A stretch of 64,000 nt of DNA from Gautieria morchelliformis. Lineage: Eukaryota; Basidiomycota; Agaricomycetes; Gomphales; Gomphaceae. The notes under the pieces are model-generated. The model was not told the DNA's origin and did not search any database. It saw only the letters and a list, made by a program, of their open reading frames with translations. Position 1 is the stretch's first letter. Every line of letters starts with the position of its first letter. The DNA lies in NCBI GenBank assembly GCA_015179125.1, contig WHVA01000243.1, forward strand, positions 94,513-158,512. Direction: 5' to 3'. The position numbers and the translations under genes are program-made. Below are positions 11,453 through 22,174 of this stretch, one piece after another.

Positions 11453-13670
11453 GTACCTTCGCAATAGATCGCCGGCACGAGCTAATGGGGGAATTACGCC
11501 GATTGAGCGCATTACGGGTGAGAAGCCGAATTTAGCTCACCTGAGAGTTTTTGGTTCCCCAGTCAGTGTTGCAATCCCTAAAGAAAAGAGGAAGAAATGG
11601 GACGTACGGTCACGTATGGCGTACATGGTGGGGTATGAACCGTACTCCACTGGATACTTAGTCTGGTATCCAGGTACGCGCCATGTGGATAAAGCGAGGG
11701 ACGTCATCTTTCATGAAGACGCTGTAACCCCCGCAATACCTACAGTATACAGCGACAATGATATGCCTCGCAGTGTTAGCGAGTCAACGACGATGAAACC
11801 GACGTCGTACGTACCTCAAAAATCCTCAGCAGCACCTCAAGCTCCAGCTGTACCCCCGCGACTTTTCATACGCATCCCAGCACGCCCTACGCGCATCGAA
11901 TATGGCCCTGAGGATCAGGGCCATGCTACAATTGAAGAAGTCTCCCCGGATCAGCCTGAACAAGAACGGTCAAAATTAGTTTCAGACGTACCTGATTTTC
12001 CTCAAGGAACAACGCGTTCAGGCAAAGCGCGAGGAGCGATACAGGCCTTACTAGCGACCGATGAGCAATTTCAAGACTCTGTAATAATGTCAGCTAATAT
12101 TGCAGGAGAGCCAACGAACATAAACGATGCAGTGAGCTTACCTGGTGAAGAAGGTGAAGCGTGGGAGCGAGCACGCCAGGCAGAATGGCAGAACATGGTC
12201 GATCATAACGTGTTCAGCGAGCCTGCAGAACCTCCTCCCAATACGCAGGTGCTCAAAACGGGCACAGCACTGCGTTCGACGCGTCACAATGACATAATCA
12301 CCAAACGCAAAGTTCGGATCGTCGCAAAAGGATATAGTCAAATCCCAGGTCTCCATTATAATGAGACCTACGCTCCTGTAATACGATGGGAAACTTTCCG
12401 CATCATCCTAGCTATCGGCGCGGTGTACGGCCTTGCAATCCGTCAATTCGACGTAAAATCAGCGTATTTACACGGAGTCATGCAAGAAGATGTATGGGTC
12501 GAGCAACCAGAAGGGTTTAGAGTACCGGGGAAGGAACACTTACCAGTGAGACTGAAGAAAGCCCTTTATGGAACGAAGCAAGGCGGAAATCAATGGAGGA
12601 AGACCCTCGAAGAGTTTATGAAGACGCTCGAATGGACCTGCTCAGAGCACGATCAAGCGTTATTCTTCAAAACGTGGGATGATGGATCATGGGCCATCGT
12701 TGGATTCTGGGTCGACGACACTACATCAGTAGGTCACGAAAATCGACTCATGGGGCTTGAAGACGCGTTCAGCAATCGATTCGGCGTGTCCGGTCAGGGA
12801 GACGCACATTGGATCCTTGGGACAGCCATAACTCGTAATGCTAAGTCTCATTCTATCCATATCTCGCAAGAAAGTTATATTGAGGACATAGCGGTGAAAT
12901 TCAAAGTACAGAATACAAAACCACCCAAAATTCCCATTCCCCTCGGCATCGACTTCTCCGCGATCGCGAACGATGACGAACAAACGAAGGATTTCCCCTA
13001 TCGAGAACTTATAGGCAGCTTAATGTTCGCTGCCACCGTGTCGCGCCCTGACATAGCACATGCTACCAATAAATTGGCGCGATACTCATCAAATCCTAGC
13101 CAAACTCATTGGAATCTGGCTAAGCGAATCCTTCAATATGTATATCACACTCGCGACCGAATCTTAACACTCGGTGGAGAAAATTTCACTTTATGTGCGT
13201 ACTCAGATGCAGATTTTGCTGGAGATTCCGAGGACAGGAAATTGACGAGCGGAAATGCTCTATTTTTGGGTAAAGGTGCCGTTTCGTGGTCCTCAAAGAA
13301 ACAGAACATTGTTGCTCTGTCCTCTACAGAATCGGAATACATCGCACTATCCGAAGCTGCGCGTGAGATACTATGGACACGTCGACTTCTTCAAGAATTG
13401 CGTTTTACACTAGACGAACCCACCATCATCTACGAGGACAACCAGGGAACCATTGCGTTTGCTAACCACCAAAAGCCATTACGTCGGATGAAGCACATTG
13501 ACGTCAAGTACCATTTTATTAGGCAGCAAATTACCGACGGTACAATCCAACTGAAATACAAGCCATCCTCCAACATGACCGCGGACATTTTTACGAAATT
13601 CCTTTCCCCATCCACCTTCGACCTTCATTCCAAATCACTCGGCCTCTCTACTGCAACGCTCGAGGGGGAG
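11453..13670 (+). pseudogene. Copia element 1: rest of integrase, reverse transcriptase and RNase H
   Basis: This continues the copia pol after the gypsy insertion. It holds the tail of integrase, a long linker, the RT (RQFDVKSAYLHGVMQEDVWV at about 12445, FWVDDTTSVG at about 12705 as the YxDD-like site) and RNase H (CAYSDADFAGDSEDRK at about 13197; TESEYIALSEA at about 13327). The final ADIFTKFL block is typical of copia RNase H ends. Confidence 0.88.
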
Positions 13671-13945
13671 TGTAGGATGTCGAGCGTCTTGTAGCTCGGC
13701 ATGACCCGGGAAGGTGGAACAATTGGTCTGTGCTCGACCCCCTTTCAATCTGAGACACGCGTATTTGTATGAGCGTATGTACAATAGTGTAGTCTTCCCA
13801 GTGTGTTTTCGCTGCCACTGGGAAGTGAGTACCTAACCTGTATAACGAGAGCAAAGCTAACTAGCTTGTAGCTTACATTTGTCTTTAGGTAGTGTATACT
13901 ACCTAGTGTGTTTTCGCTGCCACTGGGAACTTACATTTGTCTTTA
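13671..13945 (+). repeat. 3' LTR of copia element 1
   Basis: Same length as 2862-3136 and, as read by eye, the same sequence. It is followed by the TSD GAAAG (13946-13950). Confidence 0.93.
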
Positions 13946-13950
13946 GAAAG

Positions 13951-14157
13951 CGCAATCAGCGCTTACCTAGTGGCGTCATCGTCGCACACCATCAACGACC
14001 CCGCCCTTCAGTGGCGGGTAGCACAGGTCGAGGCCCAGTACATCGGGCCTGGCGTAGCCCTCTGACTGTGAGTATGAAGGTGGTGTTAACTACGAGCCCT
14101 CCGATGACTCTGTGATGGGTGCAGATGAGGTTTGGTCAGATGATGAAAGCCTTGTTG
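13951..14157 (+). pseudogene. Transposase, second segment (between the two copia elements)
   Basis: This 200-bp island of transposon sequence lies between the right end of the first copia (13945, TSD 13946-13950) and the left end of the second (14158, TSD 14153-14157). It reads NDPALQWRVAQVEAQYIGPG and then an acidic stretch that meets a premature stop and frame change, so the gene was already decaying. The reading resumes after the second copia at 18323. Confidence 0.65.
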
Positions 14158-14261
14158 TGTTGCTCGTGAGAGATCACGTGACGCAGTCGCCCAATAGAGT
14201 AGTCTGAGTTCGAAGGGAAACCCTATCAATCTTTCCTTCGAACTCAGTCCTGCGCGCGACA
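14158..14261 (+). repeat. 5' LTR of copia element 2
   Basis: A very short LTR (104 bp) containing the inverted pair GAGTTCGAAGGGAA and TTTCCTTCGAACTC, a potential hairpin. Confidence 0.88.
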
Positions 14262-14303
14262 GGTTATGGGCCCCACGCTACAATCGAAGGAAAAGAACTC
14301 AGT

Positions 14304-17300
14304 ATGTTCAAATCAGAAGCTGAAGGTCGCGCGAAAAGCGTCAGACTCACGGGCACGAATTACGATATCTGGGCAATTGAAATGCAGGAGAAGCTCATGA
14401 AAATAGGTGCATGGCGAATAGTCATCGAAGACCTCAAAAGACTGATGGACACGAGAGAAGCGGAAAAATGGATCCTGAAGAGGGAGGAGGCTGCCGGCAC
14501 CATACTCGAATCCCTAACTCCAACACAATACATCCATGTCGAGAACATCATGGAAAATCCCATTGAAATGTGGAAAAGGCTAAAAAGCAAGAATCTGGAT
14601 GGAAACGCTATCGCTACAGGAAACAGAGACCTGAAGCGATGAGGATCCCTTGCGCCACTTGCAGAGACGCTATCTGCACCCCGGAAAAAGAAGAGAAGTA
14701 CATCGAGCGATATCACAGAGGAACTCGCTGGGAATGCGAACCTACGACCTTCGCCTTCATCATCAATCAACGGAGACGCCGATCTGTGCTGGAACACGGA
14801 CACGGGAGCGACCAGCCACATGACTCCTCATTGTCATTGGCTGTGGAATTACGAGTACTACAGAGTACCTATCAGACTAGCAACAAACGAGGTAGTGTAC
14901 TCGGCTGGGCGGGGGCAAGTATTGTTTTCCCCCATGATCGACGGGAAGCCGGCACAAGACATTTTGTTCTTGAAAGTTCTACATGTTCCCGCACTCCAGA
15001 ACAACTTATTCGCAGTCCTCCACCTTACCACACACCACAATTTCACCGTCTGCATTGTGAAGGACCGCTTATCATTTATCCAAGGCAACAAATTGCGCTT
15101 CTGTGCCGCCATGCGAAATGGGACGGGTTTCTTGACTGGGAACACAGTCCCAAATCAAGAACTTGCACTCGCCATCTCTTCGCAAATAGTAGACCGACCA
15201 TTACTCCACAGACGACTCGCGCACATTGGACAGGCGCGACTGGAGAAGCTCCTAGAAAATAACATGGTCGACGGGATACAGGTAAACTCAAATGGGACTG
15301 TTCCCCATATCTGCGAACCATGTATTGCTGCGAAGCAACACCGCAACCCTTTCCCCAAAAGGAGCACCAACCGCACGTCCAGCCCACTCGATCTTGTTGT
15401 CTCAGATGTCCATGGGCCTCTCCCAGTCCGCACACCATCAGGACACTGATACTGGATTACTTTCACGGATGACTGCACGAGGTACAGGACGGTTTATCTC
15501 CTGAAGACAAAGGATGAGGCATTTGATGCCTACCGAGCCTTTGAAGCACTGGCAGAAAATCAATTAAACTCGAGAGTGAAGCGTTTTAGGGATGACAAAG
15601 GTGGGGAGTATATTGGTCATAAGTGGGACCAACATTTCCAGCACCGTGGTATACTCCACGAACATACTATGAAGGGCACACCACAGCAGAATGGCATCTC
15701 AGAACGGACGAATCGGACCTTCATGGAAGGAATGATCGCACTACTACAGCAAGCCCATCTACCAGCGTTGATGTGGGGAGATGCCCTAAAATTACTAGTT
15801 CGAATTGTCAATGCCACCCCAACCTCTGCACTCATAGACAAAACTCCCTACGAGGCCTGGTTTGGCCACAAACCGAACCTTGGAATGCTGCGTACCTTTG
15901 GCTGCACTGCCTATGTCCATGTGCAAAAGGACGAAAGAACTGGACTGCAACCCAGATCTCGCAAATGCATTTACCTCGGCTTTGAGGATGGTTATAAGGG
16001 TTGGTGCTGCTTGGACCCCATCACAAGACGCACCATCATATCTCAAGACGTCATCTTTGATGAATCTGAATTCCCAGGTCTTACCATGGCTAACAATATT
16101 ACTGAATCGCTCTTACCATCCGCCATACTTCCCGACAAGATCGCAGCTCCACTGGAAGGGCAACCGGACCAAGGCGTTGAAATCCCAGAAGCCGCCCCTC
16201 CAGAAAATCCCAGACCACCAGCCAAACCCGACCCACCAGTTGCTCCCAACCCTCCTGCCGACCCTGACCCACCAGCCGACCCCGACCCACCAGCTGACCT
16301 CGACCCACCAGCCCCACCCGCACCTATCGCACCCCTCCGCCAGTCCAGCAGGACTACTGCCCGGATTGATTATCGCCATCTCCATGACCCATTCCTCCGA
16401 CCTTGTCCACATGACGATCCAGGCCCTGAGGGGGGTGCAGCAGCCAGTGCTTCAATCATTCAGGCCCTGGAATTCATCTATGATGAATCAGACACCATGG
16501 ATGCAAACGCGATCTCACCGAGTATCATCAGAGCTGCACTGAATGCAACGATAAAAGATGGTCGCGTTCCCAAGACGTTTGCTGAAGCAATGCGACGCTC
16601 CGATGCACCAATATGGAAGGACTCGACCGACGCAGAGATCTGAGCCCTCCTAGACAATGGGACATGGGAATTAGTGAAATTACCGCCTGGAGAGAAAGCT
16701 ATCGGCTCTTGATGGGTCTTCCGAATCAAGCTCCATTCGGATGGCTCTCTAGATAAATACAAGAGCCGCCTGGTAGCGAAGGGATATACCCAACGAGCAG
16801 GCATTGATTACGACGAAGTCTTTGCTCCTACCACACGATGGGCAGTCCTGCGCACAATATTAGCTCAGGGAGCACTACAGGGAGCACACATCGAATCTGT
16901 AGACATATCAAACGCTTACCTGAATGGAGTACTTGACGATGACGCGAATATATATATGCAGCAACCGGAAGGCTATCATCAAGGGGGATCAGAGTGGGTA
17001 TGCAAACTGAAGAGAGGACTGTACAGACTAAAGCAGAGCAGAAGATTGTGGTACGAACGACTTGGGACTGCATTGGAGAGCATGGGATTCAAGCGGCTCC
17101 AATCTGCGCCAAGCGTCTATATCTGGATGAGCGATACCACCAAGGTCATCATACCTGTTTTCATCGATGATTTGACCCTAGTATCAGACTCAAAGCCGGA
17201 ACTGGACCAGGTCAAAAGCAAACTAGGCGAAATCTTCAAATTGAAGGATCTGGGCCCGACAACATCGCTACTAGGCGTAGAAGTGGAGTATGATCGCGTA

Positions 17301-18128
17301 CAGAAAACACTAAGGCTCTCACAAAAGCAATATATTCAAGAACTTCTTGATCGGTTCCAGATGTCGGATTGCCGACCCGTATTCACGCCTATGGCCCCAG
17401 GTCCGAATTTGAGCTCTGCCATGGGACCGTCAACACTGGAAGAGATGCAGGAAATGAAGGATGTGCCCTACCTAAACGCGGTTGGAGCACTGAATTACTT
17501 AGCTATCGCAACCCGTCCTGATATCGCTTACACCGTCGGACGCCTCGCATGATTTAACTCAAACCCAGGCCCAACACACTGGATGGCAGTAAAACACCTC
17601 TTGCGCTACCTAAAAGGGACAATCGACCTAGCACTCACGTACGCGCCCGATCTATCAGCCAGGTCATTCCAAACGTGGACTGATGCTGACCACGGAGGAA
17701 ATCCGGACAACGGTCGGTCGACCTCCGGATTCCTCACAAAGATTGGGACCGGAGCCGTTAGCTGGGCCAGCAAATTGCAGAATATCGTTACCTTGTCCAC
17801 AACCGAGGCTGAATTCATCGCATCGGTCCTAGCGGGAACCGAGATCGCCTGGTTATGGAGCCTATTAGACGAGCTTAACGCAAAAGTTGAAGGACCGTCT
17901 CACCTATTCATTGACAATCAGTCTGCTCTCTCTGTTGCCAAAAATCCTGAACATCATGGACGTATGAAACACCTAGATATCCGGTACTTCTGGCTGCGAG
18001 AGAAAGTCACTCATAAAGTCATTCAGATCGGCTACGTACCCACGAATAGCATGCCAGCGGATCTGCTGACCAAAGCACTGCCTCGCGAGTCAGTAGAATG
18101 GCATAGACGAGCCATGGGACTCTTCTGA
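14304..18128 (+). pseudogene. Copia element 2: gag-pol remains
   Basis: Gag start (RLTGTNYDIWAIEMQEKL at about 14345), protease (DTGATSHMTP at about 14797), integrase zinc-binding block (HRRLAHIGQARLEKLL... CEPCIAAKQ, about 15.21-15.34 kb), integrase core (KRFRDDKGGEYIG at about 15580; HTMKGTPQQNGISERTNRT at about 15664), a Pro/Asp-rich linker (about 16.2-16.3 kb), RT (YLNGVLDDDANIYMQQPEGY, about 16.92 kb; VFIDDLTLVSD, about 17.16 kb) and RNase H (TWTDADHGGNPDNGRSTSGF at about 17.67 kb). Several breaks; fossil. Confidence 0.88.
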
Positions 18129-18150
18129 GGTTGACCGCGTCAGGGGGGTG

Positions 18151-18317
18151 TGTTGCTCGTGAGAGATCACGTGATGCAGTCGCCCAATAGAGTAGTCTGA
18201 GTTCGAAGGGAAACCCTATCAATCTTCCCTTCAAACTCAGGTGCGTAGTGCTAGGTACTCACCGAGTAGATAGTAATCTTATCAATCTTCCCTTTGAACT
18301 CAGTCCTGCGCGCGACA
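18151..18317 (+). repeat. 3' LTR of copia element 2
   Basis: Direct repeat of 14158-14261 at both ends but longer. Followed by the TSD TGTTG. Confidence 0.87.
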
Positions 18318-18322
18318 TGTTG

Positions 18323-20612
18323 AGCTTGAGGGTGATGAATTGGAGGCTAATCTCTCTGCTCTGCACAAGAAGGCTGTATCTCAGGATGCTCCCAATGCAT
18401 TCAAGTATATGATGAGTCACCAGAATTCGAAAGAGTGGAAGAAAATTGAGGCAAACTGAGCATTGGGATACATGAAAGGCTCAACTCACACACAGGAGTG
18501 AAGACGGAAGGAGCTCGAGAATGAGAAGCATCCCGAGAAGAAGCCAAAACCTCATGAGCATTACTTCTTGTGACTTTCAGAACATTGAATTACTCACCCA
18601 TAAATCAGTGCCAATCCACAAATGGCCATGATGTGAAACAGGTTTGTGAAAAGCAAAGATGCCGAACAGGAAATGGGCTATGTTGAACAGGCTCCAGATG
18701 TGCAGTCATGGGCTGAGGAAGTCAGGTATTCATCTGATGAGGGTGGTTCCAGTGTTGATTCTGAATCAGACAGCGGTGATGATGAACCACCACCCAATAT
18801 CACATCACATTGTCTCCCTGTTGTCCTTCCCAGAAAACACCAATGTCTTGAGATCCCATATCAAACCGAGAGGGTTGTGAGGAGGGAAAGAAGGCAGAAA
18901 GAATTTGAAGAGGCACTGAGAGATTTGCAGAAGCTAATGAAGTCTAAAAAGACGCATTATGTGGCTGGTCCAAATGGCTTGCAAGCTCGTTGAACTACTG
19001 CCACGGAAACCCACATGAGGCTTGTTATTGAAAGGGGATGGGGATTGATTGATGGCTCAGAGCATGCAGCTGAAAGTTGTGGTTTTTCTGCCAAATGGGG
19101 TGGTCGACAGGTTTGCAAATGGACTTGCCATTATGTCCAGACTCAAGACTTGCCAAAATTTTCTTTATTGTCAGATCCTGCAATTGCCACTGAGCTCAGA
19201 GCATATGTTTGCTCAAATAAATGGGCTATGGATCCTGAAAAGCTGTCCAAATTCTCACAGGACAAGCTTGTTCCCAAGGCAGCTCATGAATACCTGGAAC
19301 ATCTCACATAGAATGAAATGCCACATGGATTGAAAAGATATATGGAATTGGAGTTGTTTCCATGAATTCATCTGCAAGTTGGCCATGGGGTATCCTTGAA
19401 TACTGCTCAACGATGGCTTCACGAGGAGGGGTTCAAATACATCAATCACAAGAAGGATCTATACTTCGATGGACATGATAGACCTGATGTGGTTGAATAC
19501 CGACAAAATCACTTTTTGACAGCTATGAAAACATATGAGGCATGATTGGTTCGATATATTGTTGGCAATGTGGACCAGGAGCTAATTATTCCATGCAAGA
19601 ATTATATTGAGCATTGTTTGGTGCTCCTTGCTCAAGATGAAATGACAGCCCAAGCAAATGACATAATTTCCAAAACATGGGTTTTTGAAGATCAACATCG
19701 ACTTTGAAAAAAGGGTGTTGGATGTGGTTTGCACAAAAGTGACACCTTGTGCTCTACAGCTGGATGGCTTCAAGAAGGTACTCAAACCCTTGAGTACAGC
19801 AAAAACTATGAAAGATATTGGACTGGGGAGCTTTTTGTCAAGTAGGTGAATAATTATAATTGCTTTTTATGTGAATAAATTTTGATTTTTTATGCTAAGA
19901 TCAAGGAAAAAATTATTCCTGCTTTTGAGCATGTGCATGGGGCTGATTACCAGGCACTCATAATGGTTGATAACTCCCACGGTCATTCTGCTTACTCAGA
20001 GGATGCATTATTGGTTTCATGAATGAATGTCCATCCTGGTGGCAAGCAGGCATGGATGCATGACACATGGTTTATTTGTGATGGTTCAAAAATCATGCAG
20101 CCAATGGTATATCACTGACCACCCGACACACCCAAATGCTGCAAAAGGCATTAAGGCAGTTCTTATGGAGTGTGGCCTTTTTTCAGACAGTTTGTGAGGC
20201 AAATGCAAGAAATGCATGTCAGATTCTTGTTGCGGCAAGCACATTCTTGAATTGCAGCCTGATTTCCAGCAGCAGAAATCACTGATTGAAGCTGCTGGTC
20301 ACTTGTGCATTCTCTTGCCAGAGTTTCATTGTGAACTCAATTTCATTGAGTTCATTTGGGGTGCTGTCAAGAAATATCTTTGTGACAATTGTGATTACAC
20401 ATTTGACACATTAAAGGAGAAGATGCCAAAACCATTGGCATCTGTGCAAATGCAAACAATCTGATGGGTACACCAGACATTTCGGTGGATGGATGCATAC
20501 AGAGCAGGGATGGGAACAACAGAGGCTCAGAAACAGGTGAAGCAATTCAGTTCCATGAAATACAAGTCACACAGGCATGTTCCAGAGGCTGTTGCTTGTT
20601 CTTTTGACCAGT
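18323..20612 (+). pseudogene. Transposase, catalytic part (DDE superfamily endonuclease)
   Basis: This is the bulk of the transposase. An acidic/basic spacer (about 18.65-18.99 kb) is followed by WLHEEGFKYINHKKDLYFDG and RPDVVEYRQNHFL (about 19.4-19.5 kb), LLAQDEMTAQAND with a likely catalytic Asp (about 19.63 kb), ALIMVDNSHGHSAYSEDA with the second Asp (about 19.96 kb) and FHCELNFIEFIWGAVKKYL with the Glu (about 20.33 kb). The VDN...H and ELNFIEF..W motifs are typical of DDE_3/Tc1-mariner-like enzymes. At least eight stops or frame changes occur, for example TAG at about 19309 and TGA at about 18457 and 19543. It cannot be active as written. Confidence 0.75.
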
Positions 20613-20919
20613 AATTATTAGTTTTTGCCCTTCACACCATGGGGTTAATCCCAAAAACAAACTTTCTCTTCCAATTTTAATGATATCTTGATTCTGTCAA
20701 TACAATCTGTCCAAAATACACCAAAGAGTGTTTCTGCAAGAGGGATAAGTGCCAGCTTTTTTTTTTGACGGCTGTAGAGGCCAATATGTACCACCTGCCA
20801 ATCTGCGATGTGTTCACAAAATTTTCTCACTCAAAATTGAAGCTAGTTGAAATCCCTCAATACAATATATTCTTACTACTAAAGGGAGTGTTTCTAGAAA
20901 AGGAATAAGAATTTGGCGG

Positions 20920-20955
20920 TTTGCACAAAAGTGGTGGTGCCTAAGTGAGCGGCAT
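20920..20955 (-). repeat. Right terminal inverted repeat of the DDE transposon
   Basis: Inverted partner of 2563-2598. It contains CCTAAGTGAGCGGC, the exact complement of GCCGCTCACTTAGG in the left end. Confidence 0.8.
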
Positions 20956-20956
20956 C

Positions 20957-21745
20957 AAACATGGGCCTTCCATCCCACATCAAGGATGAAATTGCCTGCG
21001 TTGGAAAACCCGCCACTCTGACGGACCTATGCAACCTCGCTCAATCCATTGATGTGCGCTACTGGGAATGACACTCTGAGATTGCTCGCGAAACCTCCAC
21101 CCAGAACAAGCACGACAAGTCTTCCAACAAGAAGTCTGATAAGGACAAGAAGAAGACCAACTCTGGAAATAACAACAACAACAGTTCTGGCTCCAATTCT
21201 GGCAACCGGAACTCCACTTCCCCACCTTGCAACAACAACCAGGCTTCCGGCTCCAACACCAATACCAATGCCTGGAAGACCACTCCCAACCTTTCCGACA
21301 AACTTGGGAAGGATGGAAAACTAACCCCTGCAGAACGCCAGCGTCACATGGACAACAACCTTTGCCTCTTCTGTGGCAAAGGCGGTCACGTCATCTGTGA
21401 ATGCACCTGAGCCACCTCTTTTGCTGCAAAAGCCAAGGGCCATGCAGCAAAGACGGAGGAAAAATCCGAAGCGACTCCTGGTATGGATGCAAAAAAATCG
21501 TCAGCAGTCCTCTGGCCTCTGCAGGAGCTGAGGGCTGTGTTGACCCCATTTGTGTGACTAATGAGGTTTGACTCAACACGTCCGCTCTTTTGTCCTCCGA
21601 GTCCCTCTCGATTCCACTAACCTCCAACACAATGTCCACACCTCCTTTTACTGCATTGATCAACTCTGGTTCAACTCTTAGCCAACGCAAGCACCACAGT
21701 CACGGTCTTTCTACCGGAGCCACTACACTCGTTCAAGGCACGTGT
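20957..21745 (+). pseudogene. Ty3/gypsy gag-protease fossil fragment
   Basis: Reads GLPSHIKDEIACVGKP, then a long Asn/Ser/Lys-rich linker, LTPAERQRHMDNNLCLFCGK with a CCHC knuckle (CLFCGKGGHVICEC at about 21363-21404) and a protease start. No LTR was found. It is a broken, isolated fragment and is probably the site into which the DDE transposon inserted. A gag piece of similar type lies at 62145-62650. Confidence 0.72.
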
Positions 21746-22174
21746 GCTACGAGATTGTAATATCCCTAGGAGCTACCAGGTTGAATTACTGCAAGTGGTC
21801 GATAGTCCGGCTCATGATTGAGGTTGGGGAACACTACAAATTCTGACAGTACCAGGGGTATTTCGTGGAGCCAGCGGGTTCTGTCCTAACGTACCCATCC
21901 TTGATCGTTGACCTCAATTAGGTAAGGGCATCTGACCCGATCGTATTGTGGCAAGCAGCCTTTATCGTGAACTCGCCAGCCTGTATCACGTAAGAGCAGT
22001 TTCTAATATCGTTGGGCTTCCTGGTTTTAGTGAGAACAGTTTCGCCAAATCACCAAGATGGCACGTTTTCTTTGTGGGTGAGAATCTCAATTTACAACAA
22101 TTACCTATCAAACCCATCTATCCATCCATCACAAATCAACACAAGGAAACGCAAGCAGCCTTAAGGCTCCAAAT

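Larger units (their letters stand above)
2862..13945 (+). mobile_element. Ty1/copia LTR retrotransposon, young, split by a gypsy element
   Basis: The 275-bp LTRs (2862-3136 and 13671-13945) look identical by eye. They run TGTAGG...TCTTTA and are flanked by the 5-bp TSD GAAAG (2857-2861, 13946-13950). A primer-binding site follows the 5' LTR at once, and a purine run (CGAGGGGGAG) precedes the 3' LTR. Internal parts in order: gag with a CCHC zinc knuckle, protease, integrase, RT and RNase H, which is copia order. The gypsy element at 5260-11452 sits in the integrase region. Apart from that insertion the copy looks nearly whole, with perhaps one or two breaks. Identical LTRs imply a recent insertion. 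Confidence 0.93.
14158..18317 (+). mobile_element. Second Ty1/copia element (different family), decayed
   Basis: LTRs at 14158-14261 (104 bp) and 18151-18317 (167 bp), TGTTGCTCG...GCGCGACA, framed by the TSD TGTTG (14153-14157, 18318-18322). The primer-binding site GGTTATGGGCCC is at 14262 and the purine tract CAGGGGGG precedes the 3' LTR. Gag is short. Protease, integrase, RT and RNase H follow in copia order. About five breaks are visible. It is older than copia element 1, and its two LTRs differ in length. It inserted independently into the same DNA transposon. Confidence 0.9.
2563..20955 (+). mobile_element. Old DDE DNA transposon (mariner/IS630-like), interrupted by two copia elements
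   Basis: Terminal inverted repeats of about 36 bp bound the element. The left one (2563-2598) contains GCCGCTCACTTAGGC then CCACTTGTGTGCAA. The right one (20920-20955) is its near-perfect reverse complement. Only about 3 kb of the 18 kb is the transposon itself: 2563-2861, 13951-14157 and 18323-20955. The rest is inserted copia and gypsy DNA. The transposase reads on the plus strand and has decayed. A TSD for the transposon could not be fixed. To its right the flank is a gypsy gag fossil, so it may have landed in that element. Confidence 0.8.
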
